Source of the DNA: Flavobacterium aeripolare
Lineage (GTDB): Bacteria; Bacteroidota; Bacteroidia; Flavobacteriales; Flavobacteriaceae
DNA: 64,000 nt
Assembly: GCF_013294025.1 (NCBI RefSeq)
Contig: NZ_JABSNL010000005.1
Location: 62,001-126,000 of the forward strand
Direction: 5' to 3'
Shown piece by piece: positions 16,885-26,019 of the stretch. Below the pieces are notes generated by a model. That model was not told where the DNA came from, did no database searches, and was given only the letters and a program-made list of their open reading frames with translations. The number at the start of each line of letters is the position of its first letter. Position 1 is the first letter of the stretch. A program made the translations under genes and the position numbers.

Positions 16885-17067
16885 TTACTCAAACAACGAC
16901 TGGATTTCTTTTTTAGTCTTACCTAATTTTTGCTGTAGTTTACCCCACATTTCGTCTTCTTGTCCATCTTCATATAACAAGTCGTCATCTGTTAGGTCAG
17001 CATATTTTTGTTTTAACTTTCCTTTCATTTCGTTCCAATTTCCTTTTAATTCTTCTGAGTTCGGCAT
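16885..17067 (-). CDS. CsbD family stress protein
   Basis: 60 aa, highly charged. It has the CsbD-like pattern ([20 protein letters not shown], then a [10 protein letters not shown] stretch and [12 protein letters not shown]). CsbD proteins are small stress-induced proteins of unknown mechanism. It is alone on the minus strand, convergent with the LytTR regulator, and has about 210 bp of AT-rich upstream DNA with no other gene. Confidence 0.88.
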   Translation of the reverse strand: MPNSEELKGNWNEMKGKLKQKYADLTDDDLLYEDGQEDEMWGKLQQKLGKTKKEIQSLFE

Positions 17068-17279
17068 AATAATATAGTTTATGTGATTGTTAATATTGTT
17101 ATGTCAAAGGTGGGAATAAATGAAGCAAAACCTGTTACAGTATTTATAGAATTAGTTATAATATTGTTAGAGTATCACTATGTTTTTATCGTTAAATAGA
17201 TTAATGTTTTGCTTTAGATTGTAATATTTAAAACATTGGTAAACAATAATATAAACATACAGTATAGATTTTTTCTATT

Positions 17280-18059
17280 TTATGTTTTTGCTCTAAAAAG
17301 TAATTTTCGAAGGCTAATTAATACTGCGATAAACATGGTATAACCAATGAAGAAGGGCATTACTAGATTTACTTGGTTTAAGACTAATAAGACTGCCATT
17401 ATCAGTAATTGGAATCCTAATCCGTAAATTGAAACAAAGGTCATGAACCAGTTTGGGAACGTTTTTACTTTGTAAGCATCACTATCTAAGGCGTGAATTA
17501 TTTTGTCAAATCCACCGTAGACTACGGTGTAAATTTTGAATAGAATATCAACAGATTTTTGGCTTTCCTTTCCAAGTGCTCTTGGTGATTTGTATTCAAA
17601 TACTTTACTTGTTGTGTCTCCTCCTACTGATTTGTTACGTAAGATAACGTAGTAATAATTGTATAATGTGCCTTGTAATTGGATACAAAAAAAGGCTCCT
17701 AAAGTAGCTATGAAAGTGCTTTCAGATACATAGCAAAAGGCGCTTAAAAAGAAGAAGTTTAAGAAGATGTCAAACACGCTGTCAAGATATCTTCCAGTGT
17801 AAGATGGTGTGTTTTTTAATCTAGCTAGTTCACCATCGGCGGCATCAATACCTGATTTTAACACGATGAAGAATGCCGCTAAATAATAGTGATTATAAAG
17901 AATGCAGTACACGGCAATCATCCCTGAAACTCCAAAAAGGAGTGTAACATGAATAGGTGTAAAGCGTGTACTTTTTAATAGATTAGCGAGCATTTTTCCA
18001 AATGATCTCCCGTAATCTGATAAGTCAATAAAACGATCCTGCGATGCAAGTTTAGACAT
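17280..18059 (-). CDS. CDP-alcohol phosphatidyltransferase family protein
   Basis: 259 aa membrane protein with the full CDP-alcohol phosphotransferase signature DG-x2-AR-x8-G-x3-D-x3-D, seen as DGELARLKNTPSYTGRYLDS followed by VFD. This binds the CDP-alcohol and two metal ions. Six hydrophobic segments fit the family. It would transfer a phospho-alcohol head group in the inner membrane; the exact donor and acceptor cannot be told from sequence. It ends 220 nt after the CsbD start and lies about 60 nt downstream of ctaA. Confidence 0.85.
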   Translation of the reverse strand: MSKLASQDRFIDLSDYGRSFGKMLANLLKSTRFTPIHVTLLFGVSGMIAVYCILYNHYYLAAFFIVLKSGIDAADGELARLKNTPSYTGRYLDSVFDIFLNFFFLSAFCYVSESTFIATLGAFFCIQLQGTLYNYYYVILRNKSVGGDTTSKVFEYKSPRALGKESQKSVDILFKIYTVVYGGFDKIIHALDSDAYKVKTFPNWFMTFVSIYGLGFQLLIMAVLLVLNQVNLVMPFFIGYTMFIAVLISLRKLLFRAKT

Positions 18060-18122
18060 TTATTTGTGTGAACAAGTAGAAATGTGACAATATAGTCAAA
18101 GTGTAAAAAGGCTATTTAATAC

Positions 18123-19145
18123 CTACTTAGATAATCGATGTAAGGTATAAGTCATAGCTGATAATAAGAAAAAAGCATTAATTTGGTGTGCTAGTCCTAA
18201 CCATAGTGGTACGCCATATAGTAATGTAAATACACCTAGTGCAAATTGTAGAAACACCAAAATTACCAGTAAATTGATTCCCACTGCTTGCCCTTTATTT
18301 AGCGTTATTTTGCGACTTTTGTAATACAGTAATACCATAAATGCAACCACTGCATAAGCTAATGTTCTATGGATAAATTGCACGCCACTTTTACCTTCTG
18401 TAAAGCTCAGTAAAAGATTTTTTTGTTCGATAAAAATACTATCGTGCATGAATTGTCCGTCACTCATTAGTGGCCAGTGATTGTGAATTAAGCCCGCATT
18501 TAAACCCGCAACAAATCCTCCGTAAATGATTTGTACCAATAAAAAAACAAGTGCAAATCGCGCTATTTTTTGTAGGAATTCGATAGGTACATTTCTCTCT
18601 GGATAGAGTAAGTCTAATGCTACCCAAAAAGTATAAGCAAAGGTTATAAATGCAAAAGTAAGGTGCAGCGCCAATCTAAAGTGGCTCACATCTGGATTGT
18701 CTATAAGTCCGCTTCTCACCATGAACCAACCCAAGAATCCTTGAAAAGCACCCATTCCTAGTAAGACGATGCATTTATTAATGGTAGGTTTGTCGAGCTT
18801 CTTTTTAAATAAAAAGTAGAAAAATGGAATCAAGAATACTAAACCTATTATGCGGCCGATAAAGCGGTGAAACCACTCCCAAAAGTAAATAAATTTGTAA
18901 TCAGATAATTGAAAATCATTGTGAATGTTGATTTTTTGATATTCTGGAAACTTTTTATACTGATCAAATGCTTCTTGCCACTTGGCGTCTGTTAGTGGCG
19001 GAAAAGTGTCTGTAACTAAGTGCCAATCGGTCATTGAGAGACCTGAGTTTGTTAATCTTGTAATTCCGCCTACAGTCACCATTAGGAATAATAAAACACA
19101 ACCTGATAGTAACCAAATTATAACTGATTTATTCGCTTTTTTCAT
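18123..19145 (-). CDS. ctaA: Heme A synthase (COX15/CtaA)
   Basis: 340 aa, eight hydrophobic segments. CtaA/COX15 landmarks: VTVGGITRLTNSGLSMTDW at the N-terminus, FWEWFHRFIGR and FIHRTLAYAVV, carrying the conserved heme-ligand histidines, and a GLAHQINAF near the end. It oxidises the C8 methyl of heme O to the formyl of heme A for aa3-type oxidases. The length agrees with the Bacteroidetes and mitochondrial type. It is not in the cbb3 cluster of this window, which needs only heme B and C. Confidence 0.9.
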   Translation of the reverse strand: MKKANKSVIIWLLSGCVLLFLMVTVGGITRLTNSGLSMTDWHLVTDTFPPLTDAKWQEAFDQYKKFPEYQKINIHNDFQLSDYKFIYFWEWFHRFIGRIIGLVFLIPFFYFLFKKKLDKPTINKCIVLLGMGAFQGFLGWFMVRSGLIDNPDVSHFRLALHLTFAFITFAYTFWVALDLLYPERNVPIEFLQKIARFALVFLLVQIIYGGFVAGLNAGLIHNHWPLMSDGQFMHDSIFIEQKNLLLSFTEGKSGVQFIHRTLAYAVVAFMVLLYYKSRKITLNKGQAVGINLLVILVFLQFALGVFTLLYGVPLWLGLAHQINAFFLLSAMTYTLHRLSK

Positions 19146-19230
19146 TTTTAAAAGTAATTATCCTTATAAGGAAGATCTTGTATTTAATTAAACAAAGATA
19201 CCGTATAATAGGCAAAATGTTAATTCAACA

Positions 19231-20646
19231 TTAGTTAATCTTTAAGCCTAGCTTATTTGCTTTTTTAAGCATGAAGTCATAAGCCGCCTGATATTCATTA
19301 GCGATTACACCTTCTAAAATTGCCTCTTTTATGGCTTCTTTTATCATTCCAATTTCTTTTCCTGGTGTGATATTGAAGATTTCCATTATTTCTTCTCCAG
19401 AAATTGGTGGCTGAAAATTACGCACATGATCACGCTCTTCAACTTCAACAATTTTGTTTCGAACAATGATAAAATTGTTATGGTACTTCTTGAATTTATT
19501 GGCATTTTTAGTAGTGATATCTGCCTCGCAAAGTGTCATTAAATCTTCGACATCTTCTCCTGCATCAAAAACTAACCGACGCACAGCCGAATCAGTTACT
19601 TCATCCTGAGAAAGCACAATAGGGCGTGAGCTCATCATAACCATTTTCTGGACAAATTTCATTTTTTGATTTAATGGCATGTGTAAACGTTCAAAAATTT
19701 TCTTAACCATTTTTCCTCCTAGAAACTCATGCCCGTGAAAGGTCCAACCTTGTTTTTTGTTGAAACGTTTTGTTGGTGCTTTTCCTATATCATGTAGTAA
19801 AGCGGCCCAGCGAAGCCAAACGTCATCTGTATTTGGACATATATTGTCAACTACTTCTAGGGTGTGATAGAAGTTGTTTTTGTGTGTCTGGCCTTCAATT
19901 TCTTCAACATTGTTTAATGCTGTTAATTCAGGTAATAGTAGGTCTAATAAGCCTGTTTTATATAGTAATAAAAAACCTGTAGATGGTTTAGGTGTCGAAA
20001 GGATTTTATTTAATTCGTCTACTATTCTTTCGCCAGATATGATTTTGATTCGTTCTGCATTTTTAGTAATTGATTGTAACGATTGCTCTTCGATTTCGAA
20101 ATTCAATTGATTGGCAAAACGTATGGCGCGCATCATTCTTAAAGGATCGTCAGAGTAGGTAATATCAGGGTCTAACGGTGTTTTTAATATTTTGTTTTCA
20201 ATATCTTTTAATCCGTCAAAAGGATCTAATAAATCCCCGTAATTAGCCAAATTTAAAGAAATTGCTAATGCGTTTATAGTGAAATCTCTACGGTCTTGAT
20301 CGTCTTGCAAAGTTCCGTTTTCTACAACGGGATTGCGACTTTCAAAATGATACGATTCTTTACGAGCACCTACAAATTCAATTTCGGTATCTTCAAAACG
20401 CAACATAGCGGTACCATAGTTCTTAAAAACTTGTACTTTAGGTTTGTTAGGTATTAATTGAGATACTTTCAGTGCTAATTCGATTCCGCTTCCTACAGCA
20501 ACAACGTCAATGTCTTTCTTAAAATCTCTTCCTAATATAAGATCTCTCACAAAACCTCCTATAACGTAGCTGTCTACATTAAGTTCTTGAGATGCTTGAG
20601 AGATGATTGAGAATATTTTATTTTGTAATGCTTCTTTGTAATTCAT
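19231..20646 (-). CDS. cca: CCA tRNA nucleotidyltransferase/poly(A) polymerase with HD domain
   Basis: 471 aa. Class II nucleotidyltransferase head at residues 1-160 ([23 protein letters not shown] metal-binding DxD, then [10 protein letters not shown]), a helical RNA-binding neck ([15 protein letters not shown]) and an HD domain ([13 protein letters not shown]). It adds or repairs the CCA tail of tRNA. The 5' end is overlapped for 29 nt by the GxxExxY gene, whose cassette is inserted directly upstream. Confidence 0.93.
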   Translation of the reverse strand: MNYKEALQNKIFSIISQASQELNVDSYVIGGFVRDLILGRDFKKDIDVVAVGSGIELALKVSQLIPNKPKVQVFKNYGTAMLRFEDTEIEFVGARKESYHFESRNPVVENGTLQDDQDRRDFTINALAISLNLANYGDLLDPFDGLKDIENKILKTPLDPDITYSDDPLRMMRAIRFANQLNFEIEEQSLQSITKNAERIKIISGERIVDELNKILSTPKPSTGFLLLYKTGLLDLLLPELTALNNVEEIEGQTHKNNFYHTLEVVDNICPNTDDVWLRWAALLHDIGKAPTKRFNKKQGWTFHGHEFLGGKMVKKIFERLHMPLNQKMKFVQKMVMMSSRPIVLSQDEVTDSAVRRLVFDAGEDVEDLMTLCEADITTKNANKFKKYHNNFIIVRNKIVEVEERDHVRNFQPPISGEEIMEIFNITPGKEIGMIKEAIKEAILEGVIANEYQAAYDFMLKKANKLGLKIN

Positions 20647-21055
20647 AATTTTCTACCGCAAATTCGCAAATTATTTTTTTTGAATTTATAATACGTTTGT
20701 ATTCTAGGGATGTTAAATTGAAATTTGCAAGTATGGCTAATTTATAATTAGATACTTTTAAATAATTTAGACATTGATTTAAATGGCTATTATTGAAACA
20801 GTCCACAGTTTTTATTTCTAGTATAATTTTGTCTTCAATAACAAAATCAGCATAGAACTTATGTTTGAGCGTTGTATTTTTATAATTAACTGCAAATTCT
20901 TTTTCTCTCTGATATGGGATATTTTGCTCTTGAAATTCATATTCAATCGCATCCTTATAGACAATTTCGGAAAATCCTTTTCCTAAGTTTTTATGGACTT
21001 CAAATAGGATCCCGATAATTTTATAACTTTCATCTTTGAATATATATTCCTCCAT
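20618..21055 (-). CDS. GxxExxY family protein (PD-(D/E)XK-like)
   Basis: 145 aa. Family motif GFSEIVY near residue 27, then [20 protein letters not shown], which resembles the D...ExK core of PD-(D/E)XK nucleases, although activity is unproven. The last residues (IICEFAV and beyond) are encoded by an inverted-repeat arm and by the start of cca, so the original stop seems lost and the frame runs 29 nt into cca. The gene is bracketed by 22-bp inverted repeats at 20655-20676 and 21066-21087, suggesting an inserted cassette. Confidence 0.88.
   Translation of the reverse strand: MEEYIFKDESYKIIGILFEVHKNLGKGFSEIVYKDAIEYEFQEQNIPYQREKEFAVNYKNTTLKHKFYADFVIEDKIILEIKTVDCFNNSHLNQCLNYLKVSNYKLAILANFNLTSLEYKRIINSKKIICEFAVENYELQRSITK
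20655..20676 (+). repeat. Inverted repeat, left arm of the GxxExxY cassette
   Basis: ACCGCAAATTCGCAAATTAT plus TT (22 bp). It matches the reverse complement of 21066-21087 at 21 of 22 positions and is identical to the reverse complement of 44238-44259. Confidence 0.7.
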
Positions 21056-21065
21056 AAAATTTATA

Positions 21066-21087
21066 AAATAATTTGTGAATTTGCGGT
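21066..21087 (-). repeat. Inverted repeat, right arm of the GxxExxY cassette
   Basis: AAATAATTTGTGAATTTGCG plus GT; partner of 20655-20676 with one mismatch. It lies between the tsaC stop and the GxxExxY start. Confidence 0.7.
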
Positions 21088-21093
21088 CAAAAG

Positions 21094-21663
21094 CTATTTA
21101 CGAATCACTTTTACCTGCGAATCACTTGTTAATTTGATAATTGTTGACGGTTTGCCAGCAATTTTATCGCGTTGCAAATTTACAACATAGTCCACACCTT
21201 TAATAATCTCAGGGTTGATTTCTTTGAAACTTTTTGGTGTAGGTTGTCCAGAAATATTTGCTGATGTCGAAACTAATGGTTTTTTCATTCGTTCTAATAG
21301 CTTAAAACAGAAAGGTTCTTTAATAATTCTTACACCTAAGGTTTTATCTGTTGCAATTATATTTGCAGCTACATTTCTAGGATTGTCTAAAACTAGGGTA
21401 GTGGGATTTTCTGAAAAATCTAATATTTGCCAAGCCACTTCAGGAATGTCATTAAATACATTATACATCATCCTTTCACCATTCATCAAAACGATCATGC
21501 TTTGTGTTTCGGCTCTTTGTTTTAGCTTGTATATTTTGGCTACAGCCTCAGGATTTGTTGCATCACAACCTATTCCCCATACTGTGTCAGTAGGGTATAA
21601 GATGATTCCGCCATCCTTGATAACTTCAAATGCTTTCTGGATCTCGTCGTTAAGATTTTCCAT
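21094..21663 (-). CDS. tsaC: L-threonylcarbamoyladenylate synthase (Sua5/YciO/YrdC family)
   Basis: 189 aa, YrdC-domain only (the TsaC length class; no Sua5 extension). Motifs: ILYPTDTVWGIGCDATN, KLKQRAETQSMIVL, the TTLVLDNPRNV strand and LVSTSANISGQPTP. It makes threonylcarbamoyl-AMP from Thr, bicarbonate and ATP for the t6A modification of tRNA position 37. It is divergent from the glycosyltransferase gene, with a 58-bp shared promoter region. Confidence 0.9.
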   Translation of the reverse strand: MENLNDEIQKAFEVIKDGGIILYPTDTVWGIGCDATNPEAVAKIYKLKQRAETQSMIVLMNGERMMYNVFNDIPEVAWQILDFSENPTTLVLDNPRNVAANIIATDKTLGVRIIKEPFCFKLLERMKKPLVSTSANISGQPTPKSFKEINPEIIKGVDYVVNLQRDKIAGKPSTIIKLTSDSQVKVIRK

Positions 21664-21672
21664 TTATTATAA

Positions 21673-21701
21673 TTGTAGTTTGTTTGACAAGTTTATATTT
21701 G
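21673..21701 (+). promoter_or_regulatory. Promoter of the glycosyltransferase gene
   Basis: -33 TTG (21673-21675), 18-nt spacer, -7 TATATTTG (21694-21701), 20 nt before the ATG at 21722. A good match to the flavobacterial promoter pattern. Confidence 0.5.
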
Positions 21702-21721
21702 CAAAGAAACGAATAAAAATT

Positions 21722-22828
21722 ATGAAAATATTACATATTTCAGGAGCAAAAGTATGGGGAGGTAATGAGCAGCAAATTATATACTGCATTCCTGAACTTG
21801 AAAAACTAGGATGTGAAAATGTTGTTTTTGGAATGGGGGAGTCAAAATTAGAAACTGAATGCTTTTCTAAAGGCATTTCCTTTATCCAAGTAAAGGGTGG
21901 TAAATTAAATAGTTTTAAAAATGTTGCTTATTTTGCATCGTTGATGAAAATTGTTAAACCAGATATAATTCATCTTCACACCAGTAATTCTCTTACTTTT
22001 TTTATAATCGTTAACTTAATTTATAAATTAAAAGTTAAATGTGTTTTTTCTAAGAAAGCTGTAAGTGCAAGTAGTAGTTTTTTGAGTAAGTATAAATATA
22101 ATTCTTCAGGAATTGATTCAATATTTTGTGTTTCAGAATCAGTTCGAATTGATTTTTCTAAAATACTTTCTCATGAAAATAAAAAGAAGGCAATTGTTAT
22201 TCATGACTGTGTTTCAATGAGTATTCTCGATACTATTTCTTCAATAGGGTTAAGAGAACAATATTCAATCTCAAAGAAGCGAAAAATTATTGGTAATATT
22301 GCTAATCATACGGATGCGAAAGACTTAATTACATTAATTAATGTCGCTGATTATTTAGTTAATCACTTGAAGATTACAAACATTGTGTTTTTTCAAATTG
22401 GAGAGTTTTCGAAGTTAACCACAAATTTAAAAAGAATGGTTCAAGAGAAAGAGCTGGATAATTATGTGATCTTTACTAATAAAATTGTAAATGCTTTTGC
22501 CTTAAACTCACAATTTGATTTGTTTTTGATGACTTCGCAAAGAGAGGGTGGGCCAACATCAGTACTTGAAGCAATGCTAATTGGAACTCCAATTGTTTCT
22601 ACAAACGTAGGAGTAATTCCTGATATTATTATAAGTGGTTTGAATGGATACTCTTCAGAGGTTAAAGATTTCAAAGACTTAGCTATTAAGATAAATAATG
22701 TTTTATTTGATGAAAATTTGAAAAAACTATATATAAATAGGTGTAAGGATATTATCTTTGAGAGATTTACAGCATCTCTTATTGCTACAGAAACTTTTAG
22801 AGAATATAGAAAAATTTTATCTGTTTAG
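21722..22828 (+). CDS. GT4-type glycosyltransferase
   Basis: 368 aa from ATG 21722. The open frame continues far upstream, but that part is antisense to tsaC and is not used. GT-B fold: an N-terminal SGAKVWGGNEQQI glycine loop, and C-terminal donor-site residues in SQREGGPTSVLEAMLIGTPI (Glu pair of the GT4 family). It probably adds a sugar to lipopolysaccharide core or another surface glycan in the cytosol; donor and acceptor unknown. The start codon is followed 150 nt after its stop region by a lipopolysaccharide-kinase-like gene, and a GT9 gene lies nearby, which supports a surface-glycan role. Confidence 0.85.
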   Translation: MKILHISGAKVWGGNEQQIIYCIPELEKLGCENVVFGMGESKLETECFSKGISFIQVKGGKLNSFKNVAYFASLMKIVKPDIIHLHTSNSLTFFIIVNLIYKLKVKCVFSKKAVSASSSFLSKYKYNSSGIDSIFCVSESVRIDFSKILSHENKKKAIVIHDCVSMSILDTISSIGLREQYSISKKRKIIGNIANHTDAKDLITLINVADYLVNHLKITNIVFFQIGEFSKLTTNLKRMVQEKELDNYVIFTNKIVNAFALNSQFDLFLMTSQREGGPTSVLEAMLIGTPIVSTNVGVIPDIIISGLNGYSSEVKDFKDLAIKINNVLFDENLKKLYINRCKDIIFERFTASLIATETFREYRKILSV

Positions 22829-22874
22829 ATTTAATTTTTTTTAGCTTATTTTCTAAATTGTAATAAAAATAAAA

Positions 22875-23645
22875 ATGACAATTAAAATTATGTTCTCTAA
22901 ATCGGTTCAAAATTCTAAGCAAATTCTTAATTGTATTAAGGAGTTCAAATCTGATTTAGGCACTGTTTTTGGCAATGGCGATCGCAATATTATCAAACTC
23001 TTTGATCTAGACGGACAAACGATAAATATCAAATCGTTCAAGATTCCTAATATTGTGAATAAGGTAGCTTACAAACATTTTAGAAAATCAAAGGCAAAAC
23101 GTTCGTTTGAGTATGCTACGATATTGTTGCAAAAAGGGATTGGAACACCGCAGCCATTGGCATATTTTGAGAATTTCAATAAATTTGGTTTGCTGGATAG
23201 CTATTATGTAAGTGAGCATTTAGATTGTGACTTAACCTTTAGAGAATTAGTCGAAATTCCGGATTATCCTGATTACGAAAATATTTTGAGACAGTTTGTA
23301 AAATTTACTTTTGATTTACACGAAGCCGGAATCGAATTTCTTGACCATTCACCTGGAAATACGTTAATTAAAAAAGGACAGGATGGAAAATATAGCTTTT
23401 ATTTAGTCGATTTAAACCGCATGAATTTTCACGAAAGTATGGATTTTACCACTCGAATGAAAAATTTTAGTAGGCTGACACCTAAGAAAGAGATGATCCA
23501 AGTTATGAGTAATGAATATGCTAAGTACTACTCACAATCTGAAACAGTGATTTTTGAAAACATGTGGATGGAAACAACTACTTTTCAAGAAAAATTTGCT
23601 AAAAAGAAGCGCTTAAAAAAGCAATTAAAATTCTGGAAAAAATAA
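22875..23645 (+). CDS. Lipopolysaccharide (Kdo/WaaP-type) kinase family protein
   Basis: 256 aa with a minimal protein-kinase-like fold. Catalytic loop EFLDHSPGNTLI (Asp and Asn), then YLVDLNRMNF with a metal-binding Asp, in the place of DFG. An upstream YAYKHFRKSKAKRSFEYA-like basic helix resembles Kdo kinases. Such enzymes phosphorylate inner-core sugars of LPS from ATP. It follows the GT4 gene by 46 nt and is convergent with the GT9 gene, all consistent with LPS core assembly. Confidence 0.78.
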   Translation: MTIKIMFSKSVQNSKQILNCIKEFKSDLGTVFGNGDRNIIKLFDLDGQTINIKSFKIPNIVNKVAYKHFRKSKAKRSFEYATILLQKGIGTPQPLAYFENFNKFGLLDSYYVSEHLDCDLTFRELVEIPDYPDYENILRQFVKFTFDLHEAGIEFLDHSPGNTLIKKGQDGKYSFYLVDLNRMNFHESMDFTTRMKNFSRLTPKKEMIQVMSNEYAKYYSQSETVIFENMWMETTTFQEKFAKKKRLKKQLKFWKK

Positions 23646-23703
23646 AATTGTACTTAGGAAGCTTTCGAAAATAAATATAAAAGCCTTATTTTTTCTCTTT
23701 TAG

Positions 23704-24765
23704 TTATAAATTAGTATTCAAAAAATGCCTCAGTTGCTCCTCAAACAATTGCGGTTCAAATTTTTCATATAAGGATAAAGCTTCTTTTTTTAATTCTTTC
23801 TCCGTTTTTGCTACAAATAGTTCTTGTTTGAAATCTTGCAGGTGCACAGATAAATGGTGAATCCCATCTTCAAATGTTGCCCAAATTTTCTTTTCGATCC
23901 ATGGAGAAAACACTATAAATGATGGCTTGTCTAATGCTTTTGCCATGTTTATAGCGCCACCGTCGTTCCCTACTATTAAATCGCATTGATTCATAAGTGC
24001 GATATAGCCACGTAAATCAGGTGCTAATAAATCAAAGAATATTTTATCTCGAGTACTTGCTTTTGTGGCATTGTACACGGTTCTCGCATCTTCAATTTGT
24101 TTAGGGAAATAATTAAACAGGATGTTTATATCACGTCCTTCGGCTATTGTGTCTACTAGCTTAGCCATGTATGCGAGCGGATACGTTTTTAATTTCTCGC
24201 TTCCTAATAAACTGATCATTACCGTTTTTTTACCTGCCTTTAATTGGTGCTGGGAAAGTAAATTTTGAGCAACTTGATTTTCGTTTTCTGTAACAAAAAG
24301 TTTGGGTAAAGGATCGATTTTAATATTTAAGTGCAATGGTTCTAGTAATGACAAACGTCTTTCGATGGCTAATCCCAAATTACTTTTTGGACTAGCGGCA
24401 AAAGGTACATTGTCAGTATATAGCAACGTACGTCCTGGTTTTTTATAGGATATTTTTCTTTGAGCGCCACTCAATGCTGATAGTATCCAACTCTCAAGTT
24501 TAGAGTAGGCATCGATTAGTACATCGTATTTTTCGGCTCTTATTTGTAGTGCAAGTTGTAAGAGCGCCTTCTTGCTGTCGCGATGTTCTTGTGTGAAAGA
24601 AATGATGTTGCTAATGCTATTGTTGCCTTCAAGCACTGCTTTTGTGCTTTCATAAACTAGGTAATCAATTTGGGCATCAGGATATGCTTTTCTCAAACTA
24701 TTACATATAATGCTGCTTACCAGCACATCACCAATCATCTTTTGTTGTATAACTATTATTTTCAT
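23704..24765 (-). CDS. Glycosyltransferase family 9 (heptosyltransferase-like)
   Basis: 353 aa GT-B protein. N-terminus KIIVIQQKMIGDVLVSSIIC is the GT9 acceptor-site start with a conserved GD; the C-terminal half has a VGNDGGAINMAKALDKPSF segment, equivalent to the donor-binding NDTGPMHLAAAL of heptosyltransferases. It probably transfers a heptose or related sugar to the LPS core. It lies downstream of dapD with a terminator in between, so it has its own promoter. Confidence 0.88.
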   Translation of the reverse strand: MKIIVIQQKMIGDVLVSSIICNSLRKAYPDAQIDYLVYESTKAVLEGNNSISNIISFTQEHRDSKKALLQLALQIRAEKYDVLIDAYSKLESWILSALSGAQRKISYKKPGRTLLYTDNVPFAASPKSNLGLAIERRLSLLEPLHLNIKIDPLPKLFVTENENQVAQNLLSQHQLKAGKKTVMISLLGSEKLKTYPLAYMAKLVDTIAEGRDINILFNYFPKQIEDARTVYNATKASTRDKIFFDLLAPDLRGYIALMNQCDLIVGNDGGAINMAKALDKPSFIVFSPWIEKKIWATFEDGIHHLSVHLQDFKQELFVAKTEKELKKEALSLYEKFEPQLFEEQLRHFLNTNL

Positions 24766-24777
24766 AGATAAAAAAAA

Positions 24778-24796
24778 CCTCCCTGTTTAAGGGAGG
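24778..24796 (-). terminator. Intrinsic terminator of dapD
   Basis: CCTCCCT (24778-24784) / AGGGAGG (24790-24796) with a five-base loop and a run of A on the left that reads as a T-tract on the minus strand. It lies 32 nt past the dapD stop. Confidence 0.85.
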
Positions 24797-24828
24797 AATA
24801 TACAATAATAATTCAATTATTTTAACTT

Positions 24829-25644
24829 TTATACCGCTACGTTATATTCGCGTAAAGCGTCGTTTAACGATGTTTTTAAATCAGTCGAAGCTTTTCTTTG
24901 ACCAATGATTAATGCACAAGGAACCTGAAATTCTCCTGCAGCAAATTTCTTAGTATAACTACCAGGAATTACGACAGAACGAGCAGGAACAAATCCTTTC
25001 ATTTCTACTGGCTCATCTCCGGTAACGTCGATAATTTTTGTAGATGCAGTCAAGCAAACATTAGCACCAAGTACCGCTTCTTTACCCACATGAACTCCTT
25101 CAACAACAATACAACGCGAACCTATAAATGCACCATCTTCAATGATTACTGGAGCAGCTTGCAATGGCTCTAATACACCACCTATTCCTACACCACCACT
25201 CAAGTGAACATTTTTACCTATTTGAGCACAACTACCTACTGTTGCCCATGTATCAACCATGGTACCTTCATCAACATATGCACCTATGTTTACATAACTA
25301 GGCATTAGAATAACACCGCTAGAGATGTAAGCACCATAACGCGCAACAGCATTAGGAACAACTCTAATTCCTTTTTCTGCGTAACCTGTTTTTAATAACA
25401 TTTTGTCGTGGTATTCAAAAATACCTGATTCCCAAGTTTCCATTTTTTGGATAGGGAAATACATTACAACCGCTTTCTTTACCCATTCATTTACCTGCCA
25501 AGCATCACCTTTAGGTTCTGCAACACGCAATTTCCCAGTATCTACAAGTTCAATTACTTCTCTAATTGCCTTTGTAGTTGCCTCTTCTTGTAGCAAAGCT
25601 CTGTTTTCCCAAGCTTGCTCTATAATTACTTGTAATGATTCCAT
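24829..25644 (-). CDS. dapD: 2,3,4,5-tetrahydropyridine-2,6-dicarboxylate N-succinyltransferase
   Basis: 271 aa from ATG 25644 (MESLQVIIEQAWENR); the longer frame to 25665 adds seven unlikely residues. N-terminal helical domain, then left-handed beta-helix hexapeptide repeats (VNIGAYVDEGTMVDTWATVG; GGVGIGGVLEPLQA; VIIEDGAFIGSRCIVVEG). It uses succinyl-CoA to open tetrahydrodipicolinate in the succinylase branch of lysine and meso-DAP synthesis. It has its own terminator. Confidence 0.94.
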   Translation of the reverse strand: MESLQVIIEQAWENRALLQEEATTKAIREVIELVDTGKLRVAEPKGDAWQVNEWVKKAVVMYFPIQKMETWESGIFEYHDKMLLKTGYAEKGIRVVPNAVARYGAYISSGVILMPSYVNIGAYVDEGTMVDTWATVGSCAQIGKNVHLSGGVGIGGVLEPLQAAPVIIEDGAFIGSRCIVVEGVHVGKEAVLGANVCLTASTKIIDVTGDEPVEMKGFVPARSVVIPGSYTKKFAAGEFQVPCALIIGQRKASTDLKTSLNDALREYNVAV

Positions 25645-25830
25645 TTGTCTGAATATTTTTAGCAAATATAATTCGATTTTTTATAAAAGGAAAACCTTTT
25701 GACAATAGTAACATAATTGTTTATTTTGTTTTATAATAAACAATTGTTCTTTTTGATTTTATGGGCATATCAGTTAAAAAAGGGAGTACGTCTTTATAGT
25801 AATAGCAACTGTAGTATGCCTTTTTTAACT

Positions 25831-25913
25831 GTCGGGCTATTCGTTGCAAGTCCGCAGCAAGTAAAGCTATCGCATTACTTGCTTGTGGGCTATCCACTAC
25901 TATCCCTTATGCA
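25831..25913. repeat. REP-like dispersed element, copy C (degenerate)
   Basis: Shares GTCGGGCTAT and GGGCTATCCACTACTATCCC plus TTATGCAAA with the flanks of copy A at 9602-9689. Its central hairpin is a different one, CAAGTAA / TTACTTG. Confidence 0.5.
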
Positions 25914-25993
25914 AACAAAGGCATTCCAGGACAATTTGAATTTACTAAAAATAAGCAATGAAACAACAGCAATTATGTACCAAGATAATCTCG

Positions 25994-26001
25994 TATCTTT
26001 G
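25994..26001 (+). promoter_or_regulatory. -7 promoter element of ruvX
   Basis: TATCTTTG, 18 nt before the ruvX ATG; fits TAnnTTTG. No clear -33 element. Confidence 0.4.
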
Positions 26002-26019
26002 ACATCTTAAATTACAATT

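Larger units (their letters stand above)
25645..26019. other. Intergenic region between divergent dapD and ruvX
   Basis: 375 nt. It contains a REP-like element (25831-25913) and a -7 box before ruvX (25994-26001). The open frame covering 25717-26010 is a repeat-driven artefact. Nothing else recognised. Confidence 0.6.

Noticed and set aside
21215..21721. N-terminal 169-residue extension of the GT4 glycosyltransferase
   Set aside because: It is antisense to tsaC; the family N-terminus starts exactly at ATG 21722 behind a good promoter.
23646..23703. Terminator between the Kdo-kinase-like and GT9 genes
   Set aside because: Only a five-base stem with mismatches could be drawn; too weak to list.
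25717..26010. 97-aa plus-strand open frame between dapD and ruvX
   Set aside because: It runs through a REP-like repeat and the ruvX promoter, with no recognisable protein features.
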